Shown piece after piece: positions 49,560 through 61,457 of a stretch of DNA of 64,000 nucleotides. The stretch comes from Eretmocerus hayati (lineage: Eukaryota > Arthropoda > Insecta > Hymenoptera > Aphelinidae): positions 120,434,305 through 120,498,304 of the forward strand of contig CM056743.1 of the NCBI GenBank assembly GCA_029851415.1, written 5' to 3'. Each line of letters starts with the position of its first letter. The stretch's first letter is position 1. Made by a program: the position numbers and the translations under genes. The notes below the pieces were generated by a model that was not told the DNA's origin, did no database searches, and was given only the letters and a program-made list of their open reading frames with translations.

Positions 49560-50760
49560 GTAGCGCCACACGCATGTAAATATGGACTCACCGCAGGGCA
49601 TCTATAGATATGGAGCCCATCGTAGGGGCGACGTTTGGAAGATTAACGATGATGACAAAATCGGGGTCGTCGAAAATCTGACGCGTATCTCGCGCCCCTG
49701 TGCTACGCAGTTTGGGAACCATCGAGCACAATTTGACCCCTGTCTGACGCCCTTTCCATAATTCGCTTAAAAGCTTCGAAAGCTCGACCACCACCCATAG
49801 CCAACTATAGTTGTAGTAACATCGCCAAAATTATACAACATCGAGCCTAACCAACCCATCAGTTTCGGATTCTTATCACGGATACAAAAGCGAGGCAGAA
49901 GAAGGCTAGCATAGGCTGACGACGCGCGAGTGTTAATTTTTGCTCGAGATATCAACTTGAAATGGCTCGTGCAATACTCACGTGTGCTATCGTTGTCGCG
50001 ACTCTCGCATGCCACACCGTCGTCGCTCTTTGCCGGCACACACGCACTGCGAGGTGCAATTATCAGCAACCACGAGTCAATTTTAATCTCCAACAACACC
50101 TTAACGACAATTTTCCACCACCAGCACACCTGTAATACGTTGTATTTTATTCACAATTTTTTATCAAACGAAGTTCAGCCCCGAAAATGTCTATACGACG
50201 ATGTCCGCTTTATATTCGGGAGTTTCGCGAACTTTCTCGCTCAGAGACCAAATTCGCCGGCTGAAAGTAAAAGCATAAGAGTGTTTCTAACACCTACAAA
50301 CACACACCTATCGATTCACGGCAATGATGCCAACGCGACGCTGTTTCGGACGTATGCGAGCTATCGAAGCTCGTCGCTAATACTGTCGCCGCAGGCGTTT
50401 CGCGGATGAGCTTATACACTAAAGACCCGGTGAGAACACTATATCTACACCTGTGCGATGTATACACTCGTATTTGATGCCCGAACAGATGTGTATGGAA
50501 GCACAAACTCGACGGAGAAACTAATAATGATCCGCAAGGAGAGCCATCGTCGCTTTTTCGAGATGTGCGTGTGTCGCGCAGAAGCCGGCTGCTAATTTTT
50601 TCAGCGTTATGTAGAGCTTGCAAGCTCACTAAGTGATAGATGTATCTATATGTTTCGCCGGCATGCCACGCGCATTACACTCAAGATGCCTACAGCGCCT
50701 CCTATTCATATTGCAATATAACCTCCCCAGATCAGAGAGCGCGAGCCGCGAGCTTTCAGT
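49560..50760. other. GC-richer island, possible promoter or 5' exon of an unidentified gene
   Basis: Base composition resembles the Tps upstream region and differs from its AT-rich surroundings. On the minus strand an open frame of about 68 codons (49588-49794) ends at a good donor (CTGCG|gtgagt). On the plus strand a longer open frame spans 49930-50409. Neither translation resembles a family I know, so no product is assigned. Confidence 0.25.
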
Positions 50761-50769
50761 GAGCTTGCA

Positions 50770-52960
50770 GTGAGATGGAGTCAACCACAGTGTCTAACCG
50801 CTGAAGGCTCTTGGAACAATTTATTATGGTCCCCCCGTAGCAGAAGGAGAATTTTACTGCGTTGATTATGTAGCCATTAGGAATTTGAAAAAAGTAAATA
50901 TCTTCAAGAATTAAATGCAACTTGGGGTGGGCTAACGTGATCAGTTTGTCCAAAGAAGAAATTGAATTCCGCGCATAACAGACAAGATATCCACAACAAC
51001 AAAACTGTGACTCATTGGAAGCTTGAAAACTTTTGTTATAGTTGCAAGTGTTATTGGATCGGATAGTTAATCGAATGAAAGTTTAGCAGTCTCGGTATAA
51101 ATCTAAAGATCTTACATACGATTCTTATCGCCTGATACTTCACTATGCACAATATGTAATTCAAATTACAAGCTTTGTTTTCGAAGCGAATCTATGGATC
51201 TTACTGGGCGTAATAAGATGCGAAGGGGGTGGAATTTTTTCGGCGAAATTGCTCAATTTGCCCCAAACGCAAGATCTTTAATACACGTACTGTTTCAATC
51301 GTGCAATTTTTCTACATTTATTACGATAGAATGTCAATTCAATGTAATTTCGAATGATTTTTCCGACATTTTGAGCAAAAAATATTTTGAAAAAATCTAG
51401 TGTACCTAATTTGCTCCCACAGATTTGAGTAGCACGTATCTCCATAAAATTACATGGATTGTTCGTCAGATCGGGATACCTCTGCTACCTCAATCCTGAT
51501 GTTCAAATCAGAAGTTTCTAAGCTGATTCTCAGATGCTTTTAGACTTTTTTCCTTATTTTACGAGTTCAGTAGATGGATTTTCTTAGAGTGTCAAACTAA
51601 TTTAAGAAAGGCTCATATAGACGAATTAGGCTAACCCTCTCTTGAACGCGGAAAAAAGTCTCTTTCTTTTAACCCAATGTTTCTCGGCTTTTCTCAGCTC
51701 GATTTGCGTGTCTTGAAAATACACTCTAAAATAAGCTAGGATCAATGAAGGAGTTTTAAAAAAGGCCGGAGCTATAAGCAAAACTGAGATGGCGGGAACT
51801 AACTGAACTTCCTTACCTAATCAGTTGTAACGAATTATTTGTAAGTATGTGATCTCATTCGGTTTGCGGGTTGCAGACTCTCGATTTAATTTAATCGAAT
51901 CTGCGTCAGAAAAATAACACCTGTAATAACAAATGATTCAGATAAGTGCTTCATCAAAAGAACCGCGAGCCGTTATAACCGCCTGTGCCATAAAATGTTG
52001 ATGACATGATTTTACTCTGCAAAATCTGAAATTAATGTTTTAATCTCAATAAAAAAGAAGCATCAAGTTTTAGATTACCGCTTCCATTTCATCGTTTAAA
52101 AACAGAGGGCAACTCATACATCCTCAGGGAACTGCCAAAATAGCCTTTGCTGGAGATTTACAAAAATCTGCTACGAGTGTATACATATTTTTCAAGAATC
52201 AGACATCGATGAGATTTTGTGTTCCGCAAAATACCAACTCATAACTTATAGAACGGAGATGCTCAACGGTACTAAAATATCATCCACACTTCTTTGAATA
52301 AATTATTGATATGAAATACGAGTTAAAATATGTTGAATGATTCGATTTGCCCTATTTTCTCAACACAATCGCCCTCATGACCTTGTGTTGAAGAGATTTT
52401 GCATCGACTTTGTATCTTGGGCTCGGAAATTAACATTCTATAGAAAGACGAGCTCAAGAATTTCGAACTTTTAGAGTTATGTGATGAACAAACCTTTGAT
52501 TTACGAAGAACATCCAAAATCAATTCATCTTGGCAGAAACTAATATCAAAAATACGATCAAAAATTCGCTCGATGGCCTCCAACCATATTTCAGCTATGT
52601 TCTTTGACTTGAATATGACTTAAATTCGAAGAAAACTATCCCAGACACTTCATAAATAAAAAAAGTGCAGGATAGAGCTCACCATTGACTCTATTCACTT
52701 TTATAAATCAGACTAACTGTCCACCCTAAATCTAGACAACACATACTCATTAAGCTTTTTAGATCTCCTCAAAAAAACTTGAATATTAGTCTACTCTTGT
52801 CTAGCGAGAGCTTTTTCCGACGAGAATGAAATGAAGTTACCCGTGCATTTTTTGGTTTTCGGGAACTTTTGTACCAGTTCATTATTATTTTGGTATGTAG
52901 AGTTTCTTTCAACGTTCAACTAGAATCTGGAGAGGTGAGCAAACTACGTTGAAACAAGGA
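50770..52960. other. Intergenic, nothing recognised
   Basis: AT-rich sequence with only short frames. No repeat structure stood out. Confidence 0.5.
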
Positions 52961-52972
52961 ACATTGAAGTAA

Positions 52973-55133
52973 TGAGGAGAGGCCAGGGAGTGCGGGTCAC
53001 GGGTTTCGATGGAACTCTGAGAATGGTCCTGTTTTAGCCCCAAAAGATGATACCCAATGCCGCAGAATCTAACGCTCAAGGGTTTTAGAAATACAGCCTA
53101 GCTTTGCTTGCATTTCTGACGCATCCGAACATTTTCCAACGTACTTTAGCTCATTTTCAAGCTTGTTCCAAGTCCGGCAAAATGAGCTGTCTAATTTCGA
53201 CTGACCAGAACCAATCTATCTTAATTCTTCCAAAAAGTGATCATTATTAGGAATTCCAAAAATACGGCGATTCTCCCTTCTCACTTTGCTTGTATTTCTG
53301 GCGCATCTGAACACTCTTCAACGTGTTTCAATCTATTTTTATGCTTGTCACAAAACCTACAAAATGAACTAAAGTACGTCCAATTTGGACTAACCCGCGG
53401 GGTCAATCTATACCAATTTCCCCAAAAAGTGATTATTTTTGAAAATTCTAGAAATAAGCGAGTTCCCCCTCCCACCTCGCGTCTTTCAAAAGTCGAACTT
53501 GGAACTTGACGAGTATGACTGACCCTCCCCATCCTCCATCTTCATCTGGAATCAGATTACCGATTTCAACCATTGAAAAACATGAGGAGAATATGTAGAG
53601 CAAGTCTGTAGCCAATTCTGAGCTGGTTGAAAGTTGGAAACGACTCTCAATAAATCAAGTTTAGTCTGATTCGGATTTGGCTACAGAATTGCTCAACATA
53701 CTCTCCTCATGTTTTTTAAATAGTTGAATTTGGTAATCTGATTCAGTGAGATGGCAGGGGGAACTCGCTTATTTTTGGAATTTTCAAAAATAATCACTTT
53801 TTGGGGAAATTGGTATAGATTGACTTCGGGTTCATCGAAATTGGACGTCCTTTAGCTCATTTTGTAGGTTTTGTGACAAGCATAAAAATAGATTGAAACA
53901 CGTTGAAGAATGTTCAGATGCGCCAGAAATACAAGCAAAGTTAGAAGGGTCAATTCCCCTGTTATTGAAATTTCGAATAATGATCACTTCTTGGAAGAAT
54001 TAAGATAGATTGGTTCTGGTCAGTTGAAATTAGACAGCTCATTTCGTAGGATTTGCCGGCAAGCTAAAGTACGTTGGAAAAAGCTCATATGTGCCAGGAA
54101 TGCAAGCAAAGTTAGCAAGAAAAAAGTGTCGAATCAGGCACATTCCCATTTAAACCTGCACTGTAAAAAATTTTTCGAAAAACTTTAACCAACTGGTTGA
54201 ATGGAAACTTCAACCAGGTGGTTGAATATGCGATGGCCGTGGATATGTTTTTGAATACGCGGCTCGTGGAAGAACAAATTTGTGTTTTCCCGTCAACAAA
54301 TAGAAAAAATCATCAGCGCCGTCCACGCGAGCCTTTTCGAGAAAAAATTCAGGTTAAGCAATGTTTTCGCGATTCATTATCCGGATAGGTGACCGCTTGG
54401 GTGAGGCTCCTGGGTGGGCATAGAATATGGGCTTGCTAAGGCAAGACGGCAGCCCCAGCCGAGTGGTCACCAATCCGGATAATGAATCGCGAAAATGTTG
54501 CTTAACCTGGTCTTTTGACCGAAAAATCTCGCGTGGCCACCGCTGATTTTTTTTTTTCTTCATTTGTTTATAAGAAAACATAAAAATATCGTCCGGAGAC
54601 TGTCGTTCACCAATCTCATGGATCCTGTATATATGCATACTCATAGTCAAGAGGTCGGAGTATTATCCACGCGACCGTGGCAGATCTGGATTGGTGGTCA
54701 CCCATCCGGATGAGATCAAGGTCAATAAAAAAAATCCAACCAGTGGTTAAATATTCAACCAGCTGGTTGAAATGTTGGTTGAATATTCAACCAATTTTTT
54801 ACAGTGTGTGTTCATTTTGATAAAAACTAGATGGCTCTTGCTGAGACCTAAAATCTCATTTCTCAGCGTCCAGCAAAATTTTATTCACATATATATATAT
54901 ATACGAACACAACATTTCCACGCTAGGGCTTAGCGATTTTCGAAAAGGCCCTTTTTCGGCCCGTCCTAATCCTTCAACATGTGCCCGTATGGGCAATGCT
55001 AATACTATGGGCTGTAGTTCGAGAACGCTTGAGCGTTAGGCGCTATATTTGGGTATTATCTTTTGGAGCTAAGAGGAGAATAATCCCAGAGTTTCATCCA
55101 AATCCGTGACCCGCACTCCCTGGCCTCTCCTTG
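52973..55133. mobile_element. 2161-bp foldback element, TAA target duplication, with nested MITE
   Basis: The ends (right, complemented: CAAGGAGAGGCCAGGGAGTG; left TGAGGAGAGGCCAGGGAGTG) are flanked by TAA at 52970-52972 and 55134-55136. Further in, GATGAAACTCTGGGA is shared with the 329/326-bp MITEs. A second inverted repeat fills about 53095-54120. A separate MITE (54159-54806) is nested on the right side. No transposase. Confidence 0.75.
54159..54806. mobile_element. 648-bp MITE with TTCAACCA subterminal repeats
   Basis: Ends CACTGTAAAAAATT and its complement. Multiple TTCAACCA / TGGTTGAA motifs occur within about 80 bp of each end. The central palindrome 54310-54545 pairs TTCGCGATTCATTATCCGGA with its complement. 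Target duplication unclear. Confidence 0.7.
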
Positions 55134-56050
55134 TAAGAAGATATAGAACGCCGTTATTATAGGCTCGGTGTGAGCAAAGTATTGGACATTCTTCCAATGT
55201 ATATTTTAATGATAAATCATCTCGGACGTGTATGTACATACATTCATAGAGATACGCTTGCACTTTTCAGCTTTATTAAAATAGTTTGATCCTCTCGTTT
55301 GAGAATCAATATTTTGCTGGAAGGCCGTACACTCTTTAGTTTGCAGATGTGTGAAAGAAAAAAAACGTTTGACCTGAATTCTCAATCTGACATCTACCAG
55401 CAACAAGTCCCCGCAAACGATATCTTCTCAACTGGCAAAGCGTGTCTTTAATAATACAGCATTTTGATTGCTTTTCTCCAACCGCCGCGAACGATCTCTT
55501 CACACTTGATTGATATCCTAAAGCAGCGAATGGTATGGAAATCTTGGTTAACTAACGATGACGAATCTCAACTACTAGAATATTTCGTACATATAATTTT
55601 GAAGAAAATTGAGTCGATTTCAGAAGCTTTGAGGGTCGCTTTCTCATCAGCGACGATAAAATATCATAATCTGGGGACGCTTCATAGTGGATGAATCGAT
55701 CTCTATGACGAATTAGCTTGCGATCGCACAAGATCTGTCTTCTTTTGTTATTTCTAATCAAATTCATTCATATCAGATTTATTCTCCAATCTGTAAGGAC
55801 ACGAAGAACTCGTGCTGGTCATCAAGATTGCGTTTTGATGCGCTGAAGCAAATTTACAAAACGGGACTTTCCACAGGTCCCGTCTGGCAGAATATTGCAC
55901 AATTCTTCCTGCGTAAATTTTCTCCACTCTTTTACCACTTGGAATACTTTCTCACCAAGTTTGGTGACATTTCGTGATCCACTATAACGTTGTGATAGGG
56001 GAGTATTCCTTTAGTTTCAAAATTGCCAGATTGCGCACTTTGATTATTAA

Positions 56051-57235
56051 CCCTTACCCACCTAACAGTGAATGTTACCTCAACGTTTCTGGAACGTTGC
56101 AATTGCAACCTTGGAACGTTCCGTAAATAGTCGGAAACCCCGTTGGTGGAACGTTTGAGCAACGTAAAATTATGTCTACGAGATGTCTGTTGTCTCAACG
56201 TTTCCAGCACGTTTCTGGGACGTTTCAACGGTTTTTCAAACGTTGCACAAACGTTTCCGAGATGATTCTTGTGCAACCAAGACTTAGAAAATTTTTTGTT
56301 AAATAAATAAATAAATTGTTTCTAACATTCTGTGTCTCGCAAGCTATCAGCTCCATCCCCGTTCAATCCCATCGATTGCGCTCAATCAGAAACATACACA
56401 CTCAGTCCAAGAAGACGGTGAGATTGTGCTTAAATGCAACAAGAGCCAGTTAACAACAATTTATAAAAAACTATCCATTTATTTATTTATAATCGCAACG
56501 TCCAGAAACGTGCTGGGAACGTTGAGACAATAACAGACATGTCATCGTAGACATTTTACGTTGCTCAAACGTTCCACCAACGGGGTTTCCGACTATTTAC
56601 GGAACGTTCCAAGGTTGCAACCGTAACGTTCCAGAAACGTTAAGGTAACATTCACTGTTTGGTGGGTATAAGTTACCCACGTGAGATTTACTAACACTCC
56701 ACCCGACGTGGTAGCCAAGTGGCACACATCACAAAAGTTGCTCTATTTCTGCGATTTTCTCGTGGAAAATCCTGTTTAAAAATTACATTCATGTACTTCA
56801 AACATTTCAGAATCAATATAAATTTCCTAACTTAGGTTTGGAAACCACATATTTTCTTCAAAAATCCCAGAAAATGTCATCGTTTTGTCTTTTCTCTTGG
56901 TTACGCCGATGGAAAATTTTCCAAATTCCGAAAAAAATATATCAATTGTGGCGATCGTTGTGGTGATCATTTCTATATCACGAGTAGACTTCAAAGAAAC
57001 TATTATCACTTGGTCTGAATGAATATTCTTTTTGTCGGTGATGGATTTTGAGTACTCATTTTGGGGATATTTTGAAAAAAAAAATTTTTCAAATTCTGTG
57101 ATTGGTCCATTTAAAAGGTAATATTGAATTATGAAATTACATGTAGGCTCTAGAACCCCAAAACATGAGTTCCGACTTGGAGATGAGATTGAAATTTCGC
57201 GTGTGCCAAAAGTCTACCACGTGGGTAATTAAGGG
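56051..57235. mobile_element. piggyBac-like MITE flanked by TTAA, disrupted by a nested element
   Basis: Begins CCCTTA and ends TAAGGG, flanked by TTAA at 56047-56050 and 57236-57239. Once the nested insertion is set aside, the left end (CCCTTA + TAAGTTACCCACGTG) matches the complemented right end (CCCTTAATTACCCACGTGG). TTAA duplication with CCC ends is the piggyBac hallmark. No transposase. Confidence 0.7.
56057..56666. mobile_element. 610-bp palindromic element with TA flanks and iterated AACGTT
   Basis: Ends CCCACC...GGTGGG between TA at 56055-56056 and TA at 56667-56668. The arms pair closely (AACAGTGAATGTTACCT and complement). About a dozen AACGTT hexamers, themselves palindromic, are spread through both arms. 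Confidence 0.7.
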
Positions 57236-57239
57236 TTAA

Positions 57240-59320
57240 ACATATGCCGAACTCATGAACTATATGCACTCAGATCACGTTTAGGAGTGGCTTTTTCAAT
57301 TAAACGATTCCCCGAGTCTCTTGCGAGGTCCATAAGAAATGCATCAGAGTTTCTGTGATTGCGGGGCAAACCGAGCTCTAAATTCGATATTTTACTGGGC
57401 CTGAGTCTCGTCGAATTCACAGATAACGCATGCAGGGCGTCTCTAATAGGAAAAACAGATTTGTCAAAGGCTGCACTTACTGAAAACGTAAGCTCATTTT
57501 GAAATTAGTCACGGTCAGATTGAAAGACTGTTATTATTATAGTAGGAACACATTTATTAATTGAACTCCAACTTGCGTTTCATAGTAAGAATTAACATTG
57601 TACATACTCTTTGATCAATTTCACTTCATCCTAGAAAATATAGTCGCTATATACTTACACCTATCTACAATTGATCTCTATACATTTCTATGTAGTAAAA
57701 AAGATCTACATTAAGTACATAATTTGAACATTACGATTTCACTCGTTTCGTCAAAATAGTTGCGCAGCTCAATCTTCAAACCCCAAAAATAAAAGAGAAA
57801 ATTCACACAAATTCCTTAATATTAGCAAGTACAATGAAATAAAAAATGTACACAAGATTTCAGTGTGGACATTTCTAGCTGGAAAAAGTTTGCGATAGAC
57901 GAATTTTCTGTATAAGCATTCAAATGAAATTGTAATATTATCGATTCTTTCAACAATAACGGATAATGTGCCGAAACATTTATTTGCACGTGAGATTCAA
58001 AAACCAATTTTGATTTCAGTCAAGATGTCAGAATGGTCGTCAGGTTCAGGAATAAAACGTAAGACTTTACCCGACATTTCCACAAAAATTGTTCAAAATC
58101 TTCCAGGAAAATTTTGATAGTGAAGAAATTCAAGCGCCATTAGTTTTTTCAATCTGACAAGAAAATTCGACGTTGAGTCACCCCACGGTCGTATATACGA
58201 CAGTGAGTCACCCTGGTACCAAACAAGAATTCATGCAACTTACTGACCAGACTCTTCCTAAGGCACAGGATATATTTGCTTCTAGTTACATTTAGCGAAT
58301 CGATTTCCGTAATCACAACAGCAGAGTCTCGCGAAGGTGAATCTCGAGTTGCAAGAAATTGAATAAGTATGAGCTATTTATTGATACTCTCAAAGATTGG
58401 TTCGGAGAAGGAGACTTATTGAAAAAATGTTGTCAAACAGAGAAAAGGACCCTGTTGTTACACATTCCTCATAAAATTAGCCTTTCCTGCTCATTCTCAA
58501 TTAGATATCCAGCTCAAGCTAACCAAATTGTGAGTGAATTCTTTCAAATCAGCTGTTATGATCTTCAAAATATAAAGCTAATGGATACAATCAAGAGTTC
58601 TCACGTTTGGTAACACACATGCACACATAATTAACTTAGCTATCAAAGTGGTTTTTATACTTTAATGACAACTTGTCAAAAAATATCTTTATGTAATCGC
58701 ATAATTTGTGATATGAATTATCCTTCAAAACTTTGAGACAATACTGGGAATCCATGATTGGTTGATACAAGCCATATTTGTTGCACACTTCCTCTTAAGT
58801 GTACAACTTGAGGATCCAAAAGCAATCACTTTTAAAAATCCTTTGCAATGAGCTAAGACAAATGAGTCAATTGACAATGTTAATTGTAGATAATCTATAA
58901 TTTCTATAAGATGAGATCCACCTTACTAAGTAAATGCGAATGTCCCTCATAAAGAGTATAAAAAATATATGGATATACATTTGTTTTGAAAAAAAATTCT
59001 CAATTATATATTTGAATCATGAAGTGAATTTTAGAGGAAATTTACTTCTGGCATGTGTTATTGAGCTTAATTTGTAGTCTCATGAGTATAGATATATTCC
59101 GTTATCAATATCATTCAAGTTTTTTATCAATACGCATATTGACAATGAACACAAAATCATGATCAGTTCTTTCTTGACTTACCAAATCAATTCACCTCTC
59201 AATTACCAAACATTCAATTAAGTATAGCTTGTTACGGTTAAGTTGTACTAAATGAGTAGGTAAAAGGCAGTTTCACTCTATGAGTATCAATAGCGACAAT
59301 CAGATTGAGCAAGACTTTTT
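57240..59320. other. Intergenic region downstream of EndoU, nothing recognised
   Basis: AT-rich, short frames only. It contains the EndoU 3' flank at its right edge. Confidence 0.5.
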
Positions 59321-59327
59321 CTAATGA

Positions 59328-59564
59328 TTAGTTGTATATCTTAGGGAAGGATGACCCAATTAATACCTCATTGTTGGAATATTGGACCCAACTCTGGATG
59401 GTGACCTTGGTATTTCCAAGTAGAACTTTACAATTCTTGTTTGGTCTTGCATAAAAGCACAAAGTGAAGAGAGCAATGTCAAATTCTGGAGTTGTTCCAA
59501 TAAACATTGATGTCAATTTTGTTTTGCCTAAATATGACACATAGAATTTAAGTACAGCTGCTCT
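59328..59564 (-). CDS. EndoU exon 4 (C-terminus)
   Basis: 237 nt including the TAA stop at 59330-59328; acceptor tttttgcag. It encodes the family block SMFIGTTPEFDIALFTLCF and ends GSSFPKIYN. Confidence 0.93.
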   Translation of the reverse strand, partial: RAAVLKFYVSYLGKTKLTSMFIGTTPEFDIALFTLCFYARPNKNCKVLLGNTKVTIQSWVQYSNNEVLIGSSFPKIYN

Positions 59565-60713
59565 CTGCAAAAATTATGAGATTTTGAGTAAACAGACGGA
59601 TATTATGAATTCTAAATTGGCACATACTCACATCAGCTAATACTTCCTTACTAATGTATCCCAAGTAGTCTGCCTTATTGTGATATTCCTCTGTGGCGAA
59701 GAAAATCCAGTTGTGCAAGCCTGTTATGTGATTCCCTCGTTTTTTTTCAACTAAAAAAACGTGCTCAAAGCCGGAACTTCCTTGGTGTGAAGTATGATTT
59801 GTTCGGGAGTATTGAGTGAACCATATTCTCTTCAAAGTGGCTTTATATTCGTTTAAATCTTTCCTAAAATAACCTTTTCTAGCCAAAAAGTCCATTGTGT
59901 GCATCATGACACTTGTATTCAGAATTGCATCAATAAACTCATCTTCCTCCAAAATTTCTTGCTCAGTAACACTCTCTGCATGGAGAGAATTCATGTCATA
60001 ATTGTCATATAACTTTTGCAACAGCTGAATAGTTGGTAGTTTCTTGAAAAAAGTCCGTGGCACCATCAATAAACTAAAATAGAGGTTTAGATCAACAATC
60101 TAAATGAGACAAGGATTAAAATTAACCTATTAGATGATGGCCATATTTAGTTGCAAATACAAAACCATATTTTAAATCATCTTGACTGAAAATCTCTCAA
60201 CCAATCGCTCATGGAACATGACTTGACATCTGAACATCAAAACTTTCAGAATAATTCTAAAGATACTTCATTTAAAAGAGAAATATTGAAAAGAGAAAGA
60301 ATATGTTTTTAGATGACATCCGGAACAACAACAGCATGCGATTGTTACCATAACCAATTCAATAGAAATATAAATCTTACGGTTCTGGAGCTTCATCTTT
60401 AGCATCCTTGGATTCTCTCCGGCCTTGGTAATCTATGTTCAGCATTTGAAGCGTTCCACGAGGGAGTTTTTCAAATAGTTCTTCAGATAACCTTCGCAGC
60501 TCTTTAGGAGTTATTCTATTTTGGCCAGGGGTAGAGTGATGGGGAATGTGATTATGATGGAACCCTATTGATTGTAGTAAAATGAGGAAAAATTGTAGTA
60601 ACAATAAAAGTTAGCAACAATCTCCAAATTCTATCAAGGTTTTTGTTACCTGTAACTGTGTAAAGTCCTATCAGGAAAAATAAAGGATGGGATGCACATT
60701 TGGTCAAAAACAT
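59328..60713 (-). CDS. Secreted EndoU (XendoU-family) endoribonuclease, complete, four exons
   Basis: Poly(U)-preferring endoribonuclease of the XendoU family, which cleaves RNA to leave 2',3'-cyclic phosphates. Exons 60650-60713, 60381-60564, 59632-60073 and 59328-59564 join in frame to 308 residues. Exon 1 encodes a signal peptide (MFLTKCASHPLFFLIGLYTV), so the protein enters the secretory pathway. The catalytic domain shows GFEHVFLVEKK with His187, GLHNWIFFATEE with His203, and GKTKLTSMFIGTTPEFDIAL with Lys244 or Lys246, the His-His-Lys set of the family. All junctions have GT-AG sites and the length is normal. It is head-to-head with gdl. Confidence 0.93.
59632..60073 (-). CDS. EndoU exon 3 (catalytic histidines)
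   Basis: 442 nt: acceptor attttag, donor gtgagt. It holds FKKLPTIQLLQKLYDNY, EQEILEEDEFIDAILNT, GFEHVFLVEKK and GLHNWIFF. Confidence 0.93.
60381..60564 (-). CDS. EndoU exon 2
   Basis: 184 nt: acceptor caatag, donor gtaaga. It encodes HIPHHSTPGQNRITPKELRR, LSEELFEKLPRGTLQMLN and an acidic stretch ending DEAPEP. Confidence 0.88.
60650..60713 (-). CDS. EndoU exon 1 (signal peptide)
   Basis: 64 nt: ATG at 60713-60711, 21 codons plus G. A hydrophobic core, PLFFLIGLYTV, follows Lys5. The donor gtaaca joins to exon 2 as G|GG, giving TGFHHN. Confidence 0.85.
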
Positions 60714-61457
60714 GATGAACTTGATTTCTAGCTTCCTCAATTTTGAGAGATCTCCCAAAAACTACAGGAAAATATCCTTATGGGGCAGTAATGGTGTCAA
60801 CACTGAGATGGAAACTCGATTTTCTCATCTGAATTCTGAAATCATGAGTGGTTTTGCTGAGAAAACGATGCGATCAGCACACGACAAACAATGCATTTTC
60901 TTCTACAGTTAGGTTATGATACTCAAAACTGCTCAAAACAAATGCACGAACTCGACACCACACCAACCAGTCTACATGTAGCGTGCATTGTGATTTGGTG
61001 TTGTGGACCTGCGTGGTGTGGTCAGTAGAGAGAGACCGTGGTCAAACCCGTGGTGTGGTGCACCGTGCACCATGGTTGGGGTTGCATAGCCCGACGAGGA
61101 AAAATAGCGGGAAATGAATATTTCGCGTAGAACTTAGTTGACAGTGAACCATGACTAGGAGTTCAGTTGAAGATTCATCCAAAATCTCATTTTTTGTCAA
61201 AACTTTTGCGAACTGGCCACTTCTCTTGACTAACTGTTTTCCTAATTCCTAACCCCTGGAGGTGATCAGATTTTTTCAATCAATTCAATGTAATACTCCT
61301 ATAATGTTTCAAGTAATATCATAATGGTCAATTTTTTCCCCTAATCTGAACTCCTGCAATACCTTTGCATTAGATCATCTACTGAATGGGAGACTATATA
61401 GCATACTCAGTGCCTCTTAAGTTATGACTCTGAAAATCTAAGTCATTGACCGAAACA
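60714..61457. promoter_or_regulatory. Shared upstream region of EndoU and gdl
   Basis: 744 bp separate the two divergent start codons. Bases 60955-61085 carry several GGTGTGG / CCACACC motifs in both orientations (for example 60957-60970 and GTGGTGTGGT near 61015 and 61050), with an imperfect palindrome around GCACCGTGCACC. A bidirectional promoter is inferred from position only. Confidence 0.45.

Noticed and set aside
61446..61457. Upstream TTG as start of gdl
   Set aside because: Not a normal eukaryotic start; the ATG at 61458 has a better context and matches the usual family start.
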